NCBI RefSeq assembly: GCF_963422355.1
Contig: NC_085099.1
Location: forward strand, 816,613 to 880,612
Source of the DNA: Corticium candelabrum
Lineage: Eukaryota > Porifera > Homoscleromorpha > Homosclerophorida > Plakinidae
Reading direction: 5' to 3'
DNA: 64,000 bases
Below the pieces are notes generated by a model. The model did not search any database, was not told where the DNA came from, and saw only the letters and a list, made by a program, of their open reading frames with translations. Positions 39,280 through 53,700 of this stretch are shown piece by piece. Numbering within the stretch: the first letter of the stretch is position 1; every line of letters starts with the position of its first letter. The position numbers and the translations under genes were made by a program.

Positions 39280-40530
39280 TCAATTCTCGTTATGCCAAGG
39301 CTTAAAGTTTGGTAAATAACCTGTTAATTCAAAACTACATTACCGATGACAGAAAAGCATATAGATAAATAAGATCATGCAAACCTCTTTCTCGAGAACG
39401 ACGTATAGCTTTAGAAATTCGTTTCTGCATCTTTTCACATATCCCTTATTTCTCATCCAAGACAAAATAAGCATCTAATGCAATGACTGCAGGTGGTGAC
39501 AGCATACCTGTTTGTCTTCTACCTCGAATAAGGCCGTCAGGAGTCAGAAACTGTCTCAACAAGAGAGCATCCTGCAACAACATTGTTATAGCATTCAAAT
39601 TTGTTTTCTGCTCTTTTTGCTTGCTTTGTCAATAATAATGATATAATGTGTTACCTATTACTATAAATTCCCTTGCACAAAATAGTTACACAAGTCCAAA
39701 GACATCAATGGTCTGCTCACATTAATTATTGATGTAAATCTTCAGACTAGAAACTAATAATGTCTTGGAGTGGCCTAAGCTGTGTCTAGCTCAGTGGCAG
39801 ATCCACGGATGTTTCTACTGTTTCCATGGAAACATCCTTAAAGAATCAGAGAAATACACAGCAGAAAGTCAACTGAGAACATGAACAAATGCCAAGTTCG
39901 GATGCTCAAGCAGTGCCCCTGCAATTTGTGCAATCCTAATATAAAACTCGTCGGTTTGTTCTCTACAGTTTTGCCACACGTAGCCATATTGCTACCAAAT
40001 GTATGTAATAAATTTGCCAAGCAGACGATTATACCACTTAGTAATTAATTAGAATTGGCAAGCAGACAATTACTACTCAGTACACCAATCATCTGCTTGG
40101 CAACTTTATTACATACGCTTGGTCACAAAATGGTTAACCATACAGAACAAATCCACAAGTTCTATGTAGTGGAATTTTATACACATGTTGCAGGGGCACT
40201 GCCTGGGTGCCAAAATTTGGCGTTTGTTCACGTTCTCAGTTAATCCGTTTCTTTAGGGTCCGCCTACGTCATCTTTGACTGCACAAACATCGTACCTTGT
40301 AGCCAAACTTCTCCAGCCCATTGCGACAGAGCGGACAGCCGGGTAGATCAGCTTTGTCAGTTTTGCTTGCAGTCAAAACGGTAGCCTGATCATGACCAAA
40401 TACACGTTCACTCCTGATTGGTCTAGCAACGACAGGCTTGCTTATCTAAGCTTACCTGGTAGCTTACCTGATGCAAAAAGACCCGTTTTCTCGCTATTGC
40501 GACTGATCCTCGCACAGTCAGCAGCGACAT
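39280..40530 (-). CDS. mitochondrial ribosomal small-subunit protein bS18m, MRPS18A-like
   Basis: Exons 40530-40468, 40385-40296, 39571-39508, 39444-39385 and 39320-39280 encode 105 residues with consistent phases. The N-terminus (MSLLTVRGSVAIARKRVF) looks like a mitochondrial presequence. GCPLCRNGLEKFGYKDALLL corresponds to the CPICRWNL...YDDVLLL block of MRPS18A. LRQFLTPDGLIRGRRQTGIC matches [20 protein letters not shown], and GYLPNFKP matches the AGLLPNHRP block. The visible Cys pair (CPLC) plus the later Cys would fit the zinc-binding S18 form. The protein stops soon after the S18 domain, so it lacks the long C-terminal extension of human MRPS18A. The third intron (39572-40295) hosts a foldback element. 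It is head-to-head with MRPL16, 106 bases between starts. Confidence 0.85.
39867..40236. mobile_element. foldback (long inverted repeat) element, MITE-like
   Basis: The two halves are imperfect reverse complements over about 175 bases each. CAACTGAGAACATGAACAAA on the left pairs with the reverse complement of TTTGTTCACGTTCTCAGTT on the right. TATGTAATAAATTTGCCAAG near the centre pairs with CTTGGCAACTTTATTACATA. The centre (about 40025-40060) repeats a GGCAAGCAGAC/TAATTAATT motif. It has no coding capacity. It sits inside an MRPS18A intron. Target-site duplications were not resolved, so the exact ends are approximate. Confidence 0.7.
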
Positions 40531-40636
40531 CGAAAAATTACGCTGGATTTCCCGTATAATAAACTGCGCATAGACGTGTAGGTTTAGTGCAGAGACATTG
40601 CTTGAAGCATTTCTGTTAGTATTTTGTGATGCTACG
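40531..40636. promoter_or_regulatory. shared promoter region of two mitochondrial ribosomal protein genes
   Basis: Only 106 bases separate the divergent start codons of the MRPS18A-like gene and MRPL16, so both must share this interval. It contains ACTGCGCATAGA (about 40562-40573), which partly resembles an NRF-1 half-site. No TATA box is obvious. Confidence 0.6.
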
Positions 40637-41811
<1,175 letters not shown>

Positions 41812-43303
41812 AGAAACTGCTTTGCTGTGCTTCACTGTTGACATATAAATTTTCTCTAGAAAATGACACCATAATTATGAATAGAAAAAGACCAGCTAGG
41901 ATGTTTAACCTTGTGATGTTATTGATCAATGCATAATAATCCCAGACACTCTTTGTCACGATATATATCTGTATGTGTGATGAATGCTGAACAGAATGCA
42001 CTCTTGGTGACTGTAGACTGACTCTGCTCGGCGTTGACTGTGTCTTCTGTTCAGGATCGCTTTGAAAATAACATGCATAATAGATGATGGTGGCTTAGAT
42101 GCATAAGCACTGGTTGGGTGCATGTTAGTTTACCAAGTCTGTGAGTTGCAAGACATGCATTGTATATGAGCCTCTAGAGAAACATTTTCTCAGCTCCAAT
42201 TTCACTTCCATGTAATAGTGATCATCAACCTTGTTGCTCTAGATGTTGATCATGTGGCATTTGAATCCATACATAAGTGTGAGCAATTAGTCAGGATAAA
42301 TACTTCATTGTTTGTACACAGATTATGTCCTTCCTTTGCTATCTGCTTTCTTAAAACTTTGGGTGTAGGTCAGAAAAGAATAGTGAGTTGTATGTCCTCT
42401 ACAGACAAGTTACGCACTATCTTAGCTATATAGCTAATTGCTCTTCGACCAAATTAAAGGCTTGTTTCAGGAACACCACAATTTGCAATAATCTAGATAG
42501 AGGAGCAAGAGAGCAAAATGTAAATTAACATAATTAAAGGGTGCAGTTTGCTAATCTTGGACCACACATCACTAGAATTTAGTGTTCAATGAGACTGTAG
42601 CAATTCACTTCTGAAAGCTTGTGCAGTTGATAGTGAGTAGAATACAACAAACTTGGAATATTACATTTAGTTAGAAATATGGGAAAAGTGTACCACATAC
42701 AACATATTTGTATAAATGCATTTCAATTTGTTCAAGCAATGCATGACACCAGTACTCATTAATATTACACATTGCAATTAAATACTTAATACATAATGCA
42801 TCATACCATATCTCTAGAGGTGAGTTTGCCTAAATTGTAGCTAAAATGTTTGTCTTATGTCTTGTTTCCGTTTTCTGTCTGCTTCTACTGCCTCAAGCTA
42901 GGCTACCTCTATCTAGGCTACCTCTATCTAAATGTAAACAAACACTGTGTGAACACCCATATATTCTTCATTTAGATTTATTTTCTTCTCACAGTGGTTT
43001 AGAGCCATCATTATATCCAGGGTCCTTTTTTGTATTGTCTGAACGTGAACATGCATTACATCCATCATCATATCCAGAGTCCAGTCCTTTCTTTGTATCC
43101 TCTAAACGTGAACATGCATTCACTCTGTCAGGTGCAATGGTATTGTTATTGCAGTAATATAATGCAGATTTGTTTAAATCATTCAATAGTGAATTAATAA
43201 AAATAGAATCCATCTATGTTTGCATGTTTGCAGCAAACAGGTTTCAGCAATAACTGGCAATGACTGGCAAGATTAGCGATATATGATATATATGTTAAAA
43301 TAT

Positions 43304-43339
<36 letters not shown>

Positions 43340-44708
43340 TAATCTTAATTTTTCAAATGTGCTGCTGGCAAGTTGCTGGGTTGCGCACCTTAAATGATGC
43401 GTGACAAGTAGGCCTACACACTCCACTATGGCATATTCCAAAACGTAAAGGAATAGTAAAATAACTACTTGCAGGACACTAACGTGAATCAATATTAATG
43501 TGTGAGCAACGATTCAATATCATGCATGAGGTAAACTGATGTCTATTTAGATCCTCTTCATTAGCTAGGATGGGAATGTACACAACAATCTGCTCATAAC
43601 TATTCATGTCAAACAGTAGGAAGTATTGTGTCTGACAGTCTGTAAATAGTTTTGGAATAGTGCAATCTTGTCAAATAAGGAACGATCTCTAGGATCAGAT
43701 ACTTTCACAAGGGATAGTTATGTGTTATTTCGGACCTCAAATTTTTAACGTCTGTTATTTTGTGTACTCATGATATTCACTTATTCTCGTTCCGGTCAGA
43801 AAGTGTGGTTACTACTGTCTACTTGGTACAAACAATTAATTAACGCGAATTCTGGTCATGCTGCCAATTTCCACTGCTAGATTTTGCAGCAAAATCAGCA
43901 ATGCGTTGCGTTGTCACTGTACTGCACGCATCCAGACAGCAGCAGTTGGCTATATATCTCATCTCTACAACCCAACACTTGTGGTGTGCATTTGGGTTAC
44001 CCACCGGTAGTTGTACAACGTGTGCAGCTTCTTCTCGAGAGATCTGAGGCGTTACCTTGCAGGTTGCCACCACCTATCAAGTGTGTTGCTGTCTATTTCG
44101 ATGTAGATGCAGTTTCGTTGTACACCAGTGACCTCTCCTCCACTCGCAAGTGAAAGCAGGTGATGCAATATGTAATACGACCGCGGACGACGCTACACCG
44201 GTATCCACGAAACCATCCGTGAGAAAAATTTCTCAATCTGCAAACAGTACGTCGGCCGTCACGAAGTCAGATGTCGTCTGCCAAACACTGTAGCGAGTGT
44301 CTCGGACGCGTCCGACTCGCGACGCCACACAAACTTCCTCTTTTGTGGCTCGTGGCGCCTGTAAACTCGCTCGCTGCCGCCTCGTCGACGGTATTCACTG
44401 CGAGGGAGGAGCCGTTTGTCGGGATGCGTAAATTGAAGGCGGAACGAGGCGTGTCACAGCTGCGTTAGAGTAATTAACGCGACACTTATCTATACCGGAA
44501 GTGCTGTGTTTGTGTTAGCAATCACGCACGTCACTTTCCATAATTCGATTAGATAGCAACCAATGACAGTAGGCGTATCCCAGATTCCAGGATATCATCG
44601 TTCTAAAGCCATCGATCGATCAGTCTGGACCATTTGCAGTGTAAGTGTTTCCGTCAGCTCAAAGGCCTCGGCGTGAGTCGTCCACACTCGAGAGCGTCTA
44701 AGTCAGCC
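41812..44708. other. 2.9 kb intergenic region
   Basis: No supported gene. A plus-strand frame at 42846-43157 starts with a hydrophobic stretch but consists largely of internally repeated segments (around CTCTATCTAGGCTAC and ATCATATCCAG) and lacks any family motif. A (TA)n run lies at about 43308-43337. From about 44150 to 44710 the DNA becomes CpG-rich, which fits the promoter and 5' end of the next gene. Confidence 0.6.
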
Positions 44709-47700
44709 ATGAAGCGGCGGAGATCGTGCCGCACGCTTCACGGCTTGCTACTTCTATTGCTGACGATGACCGGCTGGAAGGTGTGTGTTGATCGACGACG
44801 GAATGTGTTGCACCTCGCGTTGTTTATCAACTTGACGGGGGACGTTGTCATTGCAGGATTCGTCCTTCGCATCAGCGACCACTGGAAAGCACCCGTTTCG
44901 CATCTACGTGTCATATGGATCAGGACTCGACCAGAATGTTGGGTACGAAAGTCGATTATTCGATAAAAATGGAGAACGCGCGTGTAGCACAGCGGGCGCC
45001 GTTTGCGCTTTTCAACGAGATCTAGCGATTGCACTCTCGGCTGGCACGTTTCAACATGAACTTAGCCAATGCCGAGCATCTCATGACATCAGACGTCATG
45101 TAGCATGATGTGTGAGAGTGATGGCTGAGATGGGGTGCTGTCAGTTGGATGTCACCTGTTGTAGCAACTTGCTAGATACACTACACACACAGTTTGTTCT
45201 CGGTTTCTGGATGTGTGACATCGAGTGTGAATGACGGGGTCGTGGGCGACGCGATTAGCTTGTGCGCGGACTTGCTTCCTCTCTTGCGGTCGAATAGCCA
45301 AGTGCCCAGTAATCGATTTCGGGTGTGAATTTTTGCGTGGAAGTCGGGAAACGCCGACGGAACGCGTCGCTCTTCACGCCAGTCACCGATTCGAACGCGT
45401 CGCTCAGACATGGGCTAATAAACCAAAATGTATTTTGGGAGATTCCTTTCTGTCGTATTGTTTGGCTAGTGCGGTCGAATCGCTCTACTCCCACCGCGTA
45501 GACTACAGTCTGCTGGCGGGGGAGGTTGTCGCTTGGGTGTAGACGTCGAGGGTTTCTTTGCACTCGCTACTGCTACATTATCCCTGCATTCAACACGCTA
45601 AATTAACTCCCTTGTTTTGAATAGAAGCCCGGCAGCGTGCGGGTAGTGAACGCAATAGCTACACTGTTGAACCATTACAACATAGTTTACTACAAGAAAA
45701 ATGTTTGCCGTCTGACTCTATTGTCTTCGTTTTTAGGAGTCGAAGCGCGATGCAACGCATGGTTCAGGTAATACACGCGATTTCTTGTCTGTGTGGTGAC
45801 GTGAACGCCTCCTTTGTTACACGCACGCAGGATGTTCTCGTTCAGTCTGCAGTCAGTTGGCTAGAGAACGCACTCAAAGTAGCAGATGTGGCCAACTCGA
45901 CCATCAAAGCGACGCGGTATTTGTTCTATTTTGTCATCTATATGCGCGTTTCTACTAAAACAACGTAAATATTCGTTTCCAGTGTTTGCACGGGCAGCCA
46001 TTTTCTCATCAAAGGCCTACAGTACTGCGTCGGGAGTTGCGCGTCTGTTACAAAGTGTGGCGCAGCCATTGTGCCCGAGAAGCATCTGAAAGTATGGAAC
46101 CGGATGATATTTGGTGTGGGTATTTTTGTGTGTGAACTCGGTGTCGTGTGTCTTTCTGACTAGCAATGCCGGACGTGTGACTCACAGCAGAGACAATGCT
46201 CGCCCACTGGACCGATTCAGCCCGGCGTCACGGGTTATGATTTTATTCTCTATGTGACTGCAGTCAATACAGCTACTTGCTTGACAGGTTAGTTGCGAGT
46301 TGATGGTCGACGGGGCGGTAGGAGGGCCGCATTTGTCTGGGTGCTGGCGCTGCTGTCTCAACAATATCGAATTTAGCCTCTAACCATAAATGCATGAGGA
46401 GGTGTAAAGTGATCTAGCCGTCGTTCATGCGTGTTGACGCTTTTTGGTTCTCTAGACCGCGTCTCTAGGTGTTGGTTCGCGTTGCTTTCCTCTCTGCTGT
46501 TCTATTGTCGATATGCGAGAAAGGAGGCAGGCAGATGTAAATATAGCGTTCTGTGTTACAAGCAATTTGGTTAGTGTGTCTAGTGCCCTCATCTGTGCTC
46601 AACGTGTTGGCTATTTGGCGCGTTTACGGTAGCCTAGGGACATCTGTAGTGCTTACGTGTAGTGATTGATTTAGCAGATGCTGGATGGTCTGTAGTGTGT
46701 TGTGTGATTGTTATGCAAGAGGACATGGTAGGTTGGTTAGTTCCCTCAGGCATGGCTGCTTGTTTACTGCATGGCTGTTTGTTCCTATTGTTATACGCGT
46801 CAGTGGTGCCTCATAACATTAGCGGGTGTCTCACGTAAATTGAGAGTTTCTCTCCTTTGTGTGCAGAGGATGCTGTGTCTCATGCACATCATTGTGAGCA
46901 AGAGAAGACCTTGGACAGGTGAATACAGTAGAGGTGTTGGTTTGCTTAGAGCAGTTGCATACTATTAGTAGTTTATGCAAATGACAGTTTTGTCATTGCT
47001 AACAAAAGTCTGGAGTTGATCATCTGCTGGAAGTGGTTACTCACTACTTGTCTGTCTTTGCAGACCAGTTGTGGGTAACTTGAACATCTGCCCCAATAGA
47101 GTGTCATATCTGGCCAAAGACTACCAGAATCAGGTCCAATATATCATCCATGACCTTCTCCATGCTCTGGTTAGTTCTCTCCTCATGATCAATGAACAAT
47201 AGATGTGTTATAGTTTTATGTGTTTTTAGGCGTTTTCTCCTCTTCTGTATGGATTTTACAGAGACAGCAATGGTTTAGCTTTGACACCTAGAGACAAGCA
47301 TGGTTTGCCTAGTAGGACCAAGATCGGTTATGCCTGGAGTAACCAGGTCATTCAGTACAAGCAGATATCTGACTGGGAAACATCGAGTGGCATGCTCAAT
47401 CACAGCATTGCATACATGGTAACACCAAAAGTGCAGGTAAGACGCGCAGTATATGCACATAAGTTGACTCTATGGGATGTTAGTCTATGTTATTTGGTAG
47501 ACTGCAGTACGAAATCACTTTAAATGTCCCACTTTAGAAGGTGCTCCTTTGGAGCTACAAGTGTTTCCATATCACCACTGGGAAAATCGATTGTTTCAGG
47601 TTTGTCTGAAAATTTACAGCAAAGTTTCTCTTAGCTGACGCGTTGATCTTACAGGGTGAACTGATGTCTGGCAACACAAATCAATTTCTTGTAATTTCTG

Positions 47701-50700
47701 AGATCACACTGGCAGCACTTGAAGACACAGGGTACTTTACCTTTATCTGTTGTGTTGTGTTTTCACTATATTTATAGTAATAAATATTTGTTGTACGATG
47801 TGTAGTTGGTATGCAGCAGATTATTCCTATGCTCAGAAGTTTACCTGGGGCAAAGGGCTGGGATGCGACTTTGCTAAGAAGAGTTGCCTTGGTTATATGA
47901 AGAGCAGGAAGAAATTGTGAGTCTGTCACTGATATTTGTGTACACCTTGCGTTCTTTGTTGTACAACTGTTGTTATGATACTAAACATGTTGTTGTTCTT
48001 ACGATAGTGGACAAGATGTAACACCATTTTGTGAACAAAAGTCGTCTCCTAATGCTGTAACCTGCAGCTCGAATAGAAGGTCGATTGCAAAATGTAACCT
48101 CGTGGAACATCCCAACTCTCTTCCTAAAGAATACAGAGTAAATCATGATTGGCATGTGTAGTCAATGATATTAGACCAGTTACATTGTTATTGTTAGTAT
48201 TTTGCTGGCACCAGTGGTTTTAGTGACAAGTCTGGTGGAGAGGACACAGTGGCCGACTACTGTCCCTATTACCAGGTTAGTCTCAATGAACTTCATATTA
48301 GAGTCTGAGGGTGGTGCACTATGTGAGGTAGTTGGAGACAAACAGCTAACATAGTTTTGGCAATCTACTTAGTAGCCCTTATGCCCATTTAGTCAAGATT
48401 CTAGGTAGCTCCTAAATGGGATAACAGCTTGTTAGCTGGTTGGCTGCTAACTTAAGATGACTCAGGTTTCAGGCTTCTTTCTAAATGTGGTCTGTTTTTT
48501 TGTTCGTAGAAATTTCTTCTTTCCAATGGGCAGCAGGATTCTAGGTGTTTTGTGGCAGGCAATCAGCCTGGTAAGAGAGAAGGTGGAATTATAGTCTTAA
48601 GTTTATAGTAATTTAGTGTGTCTGGGGGTGTGTAGCTCACAATATTGGCTTGGAGAGTTATGGCGCTTCTTCTGTGTGTCTGAACCATGGGCGCCAGTGG
48701 ACTGAGACTAGAGACAGCGTCGCTACCTCTCTAACTAGAACTGGCGCCGGTTGTTACAAGGTAGGTCTTGCTGACAAGTCAGTACTCATTATTTCGATAT
48801 ATTTTGTTTTATGTCTAGATCAGTTGTTCTAGCAACCAAGTTGTCGTCCAGATGAAAGGATCATCGAACACCTACACTTGCACAACTAAGGGAGAAGAGG
48901 TCTGAAACCACCACTTGGGCATGCTAAGTTATCAGTGCGGATGGTTGCACTAACACTGTCCTCTATTCTGCTAATAGATTTTAGTGTCAGAGACTATCAA
49001 TGGAGCAAACTACTTTGGATCGTTTTACTGTCCAGCATTCAGTGAGGTTTGTCAGGTAAGTAGTTTAGTGTGTGCTAATCTTAGTTAAGACAAAACTCAG
49101 TTTGCTTCCCCTGTTGTGTAGGGACATGGCTGTATAAACGACTGCTCGGGCCAGGGTCGTTGTGTCAATGGAGCATGTATTTGTGATCCAGGATACTACA
49201 GTTCGGACTGCAGGTGAGATCTGCCAGTTGTATACCTTTGTGTTTTCTTGTCATCAAATGTGGTGTCTGTTATTACAGTTCAAGGTACTTCGACAGGTTG
49301 CAACATTGCAACTCACAGCCATGTTTGAATCAAGGAACATGTCAAGACACCAGTTTCAGTTATAAGTGTTCGTGCAGAACAGGAACATCGGGCACTAACT
49401 GTGAGATCAACCAGGACGAATGTCATTCAAATCCTTGCCAGAATGGAGCTACATGTGTCGATGGTGTCAATTCATACACGTGCCAATGCAAAGTCGGATT
49501 CGAAGGTACACTGTGCGAGAAAGACATCAAGGAATGTTCATCCAGTCCGTGCCGTAATAGTGGCATTTGTCTGGAAAGCGAAAACAGGTATACGTGTAGG
49601 TGTAAGTCAGGCTACAGTGGCATTAATTGCGAAGTCAAGCTTACGAATTGTCCGCATTGTTTCAATGGTGGTACCTGCCGTTTGGGCAGCAATGGTATAT
49701 CAGTTTGCGACTGCCGCATAGGATATGGTGGTACTCTGTGTACAAGAAATGTGGTTTACTGTGATTCCAGCCCGTGTGCAAACGGTGGAACATGCACGGA
49801 AAGACAAGGTGGATTTACTTGTAGATGTCGGTCGGGTTACATTGGAGATCAGTGCGAGACAAAAATCATACCGTGCTCTGCAGGATTATGTCAGAACGGT
49901 GGATCGTGTCAGGATACATCGGTTGGTTTCAAGTGTACATGCAGTGCTGGGTTTACCGGTGACAACTGCGATGTGAACGTGAACGAGTGCATGTCGATGC
50001 CGTGCAAGAATGGCGCCACTTGCGAAGACAAAGTGGGCAGCTTCCACTGCCGCTGTGTTCCCGGGTATCAGGGATTCTTGTGCGAGATCGACTTCGTCGA
50101 GTGTGATTCGAATCCATGCCATAACAACGCCATTTGTAACAATTATGTCAATTCTTTTCGTTGCGAATGTCAACAGGGCTATTCGGGTACTCTTTGTGAC
50201 CAAAACATCGACGACTGCAAAGGAGTAACATGTCAAAATGGAGGAAATTGTGTGGACGGTATAGATTCATATTCCTGCTCTTGCCCGACCGGTTTTTCTG
50301 GGCATCTTTGTGAGACTGACATACAGGAGTGCTCATCGAGTCCTTGCAGGAATGGAGGAAAGTGCGTTGACGAGATGGCTGGGTTTCGGTGTTTGTGTCT
50401 TCGTGGTCATACGGGTGAGCTATGCGAGTCAGAGATCGACGAATGTGCTAGTAATCCTTGTCAGAACGGTGGAACATGTCAAGACCAATTTCGTAACTAC
50501 ACATGCAGCTGTGACACCAGCTACACGGGAGTGCATTGCGAAGTGGACATCGATGACTGTGCATCGCAGCCGTGTCTCAACGGTGGCCAATGTATAGACG
50601 GACGGAATTCGTACACCTGCGACTGCCCGACAAACCAGATCGGTCTCCATTGCGAAACTGTCGTCCAGCTACCCAACCCTTGCGATTCCAAGCCGTGTCA

Positions 50701-53700
50701 GAGTGGAACATGCACAACTATTGGACCGAATCATTTTTTATGCTTTTGCTCACTGGGCTTCAGTGGCTTGCTTTGCGATTATGAGATAGACAACTGTCTA
50801 TCTCATCCGTGTCCGCGTGGCAGCCAATGTGTTAGTCATCTGTCCGGCTATAGCTGCAACGAATGCGCCAGCAGTCCATGTCTCAATGGCGGCCAGTGCA
50901 TAGACAAGCAGCAGGGCTTCGATTGTCGATGTCTTACCGGATATTCTGGAGCTCAGTGTGAGATTGATCTAAACGATTGCGACCCTATGCCTTGTCTGAA
51001 CGGTGGGAGATGCATCGATGGAGCAGGACAGTATACTTGTATCTGTGTGGCCGGATATGAGGGTACCGATTGCGACAAAGACACGGACGATTGTCTCTCC
51101 CATCCGTGTATGAATAATGGAACGTGTTCGGATTATGTCGCCAGTTACTCGTGTCTGTGTGAGACGGGATATGCCGGCGAAAATTGTGAAATAATACAGC
51201 AGGATTGCCGAGACTGGCCTTGTTATAATGGAGGTAGCTGTCTGACGACCACAGGGTTACGACATTGTAGCTGTTTACCTCCATATACGGGACCTCGGTG
51301 TGAAATAGACATATCTGTCAACGAATGCTTGTCTAGCCCGTGTTTGAATAACGGACGTTGTATTGACCAAGCCGGTGGCTATTACTGTGAATGTGATGCA
51401 GGATTTCAAGGAGTTTGGTGTGAGAAAAACATTGATGATTGTGAGAAGCATCTTTGTCAAAATGGAGGCTTGTGTGTCGATGGTATCACTACGTACTCAT
51501 GTGTATGCCCTAGTAGGTACACCGGACAGTTTTGCTCCGAGACGGTAAACATTTGTGACTCTAGTCCGTGTAAGAACGGAGGAACATGCTACGGTGGCAT
51601 CTATGATGATTTTAATTGCCTGTGTGTGAAAGGCTATAGAGGAGATATGTGTGAACGCATCGTTCCGTTGGTCTGTTTGGAAGTGGATTGTCTCAATGGT
51701 GGGACGTGTGTAGAAGTACAAGGAGCCGCCGTGTGCGAATGTCAGATAAAATATTCGGGCAGCTGGTGTGAAAACAGAGACACTCCGTGTGCCAGTCGTC
51801 CGTGCTTGAATGGCGGTACTTGCCATCTACAAGTAAACAGCTATGAGGGATACGAGTGTCTTTGCTTCGACTTGTTTGATGGCAAGAACTGTGAAAACAA
51901 ACGAGGCATTTGTAGCTCTCGTCCTTGCAGAAATGGTGGCTTTTGTGTTGAGAATTCGGTAAACGATCTCAGTCCATTCTCTTGTCTCTGTCTTTCTGGT
52001 TACATGGGAGTATTGTGTGAAAAGAAGTCATCTTCATGTGATCCTAATCCTTGTGCCAATAATGGGAAATGTCGACCGAACTTGCAAGGTGGACACTTCT
52101 GTACATGTGTCTTCCCTTACACGGGACCATCATGTCATGGTGCTATTACAGTACCATCATTTGAGTCATTTTCCTACTTGTCTTTGCATCCTGGGTTGAC
52201 GACTAGTGGATCATCGTTTGAAATAACATTCAGTCTTTATCCTAGAAGCAAAGATGGCCTTGTACTTACTAGTGCAAATGGCAACGGCGATTACATTGCA
52301 GTGGGACTCTCAAATGGAAAAGTTCAATTTCAGTGAGTGATTGCATCTCATCAGTGGCGCACTGTATTAATTCTAATGTATGTGTGTTATGTTGTAGGTA
52401 TAACTACAGTGCTGGGCAAGGTCATCTCACAAGCAACAGTCTATTGTCATTGAACGAATGGCACACTATTCATATTTCTCACAGTGACAACAAAGAAGAA
52501 CTAGTTGTTGACAACGGTCATCCTGTAATGAGTACGAGTACATTACACACTGGAACAAACGTTGACTTGCAAACTTTAGTAATCGGTCGTAACAGCTTGG
52601 CCACTGCTACGGGAATATACAGAGGTTTTTCTGGTTGTATTTCCAACTTGGCCATCAATTCTCGTCCTATTAGACTGGATCAAAGTACTGTGCTGATGTC
52701 AGGCAGTGTAGAAAATTGTTTTGCCACCAGTCAGTGTGACGAAGAATTTTGTCTAAATGGAGGGACCTGTATCCGCTTGGCCGACGGTCCGGTGTGTGCT
52801 TGTAGTCATGGATTTACAGGAAGTCGCTGTGAACATGGTAAGAGAGGCACATGTTTATGACTGTTGTGAAACATGTTTTAACGAATTTTCTATGTTAGGC
52901 TCCAGTTTCCTATTGCCGTTCTTCTCTGGTCACTCATACCTCAAGATCAGAACTCCTACTGTGTCTGGAACGACATTGCAGGCATCACTTACATTTCGTA
53001 CATCCAAACGAGACGGATTGTTGCTGTACACATCGGAGTACCTCGATGGATCGGGAGATTTCTTTACCGTCTACTTGTCTGCCGGGCATGTTGTTTTTGG
53101 GTTAGTTCCAATGTCCATTGATGCTTATTTGAGAGTTAAACTTACGGTCTAATAGGTTTGATAGTGGATCTGGAGCCGGGTGGCTACGTAGTGCAAGTGA
53201 TGTAGCTTTGAATCAGTATATCAGAGTGACTGTTAGCAAACAAGGAATCGTTGGAGATATGTCTGTCGACTCCAGAGAGTTTGTCACTGGTCAATCCCAA
53301 GGACCTTTCACAACTACAAGCTTACAGCCATCCGTGTACATCGGTGGAGTACCATCATCACTGTTATCGTTACCTCCGGCTTTAGTCACTGTCCTACCCG
53401 ACACGGGTTATGTGGGATGTATTAGTGAACTGACCATCAATGGAAAGAAAATCGACTTGTCATCGCACAATTTAGATGTCTGTCCCACCGATGTAGAAAA
53501 CTGTGGTGCCGAAACGTATGCTGAGGAATTGCCAATATTTGCAATGCCGTCATTTCGTGGAAACAGCTACCTTCAATATGATCTTACTCCGAGGTGTGTT
53601 GCTCTATAAGTGATATTTGTTTTTCACCATTTGTTATGCAACAATTCTCTGTGAAGGTTTCCGACGCAGAACGAGTGGACAGTAGAGTTCAGACCGACCA

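Noticed and set aside
42846-43157. 103-codon plus-strand frame with a hydrophobic start
   Set aside because: It has a signal-peptide-like start but is mostly internal repeats, with no motif, no splice partners and no neighbour logic.
43840-44468. Open frames in the CpG-rich stretch before the M8-EGF gene
   Set aside because: Several overlapping frames on both strands with no consensus; typical of GC-rich promoter DNA.
45000-45542. Frames following exon 2 of the M8-EGF gene (about 45231-45542)
   Set aside because: A donor at 44943 and an acceptor at 45736 join in phase into the M8 domain, so this is intron 2.
49401-51826. Other-frame open readings inside the EGF exon
   Set aside because: They are shadows of the repetitive Cys/Gly-rich coding frame.
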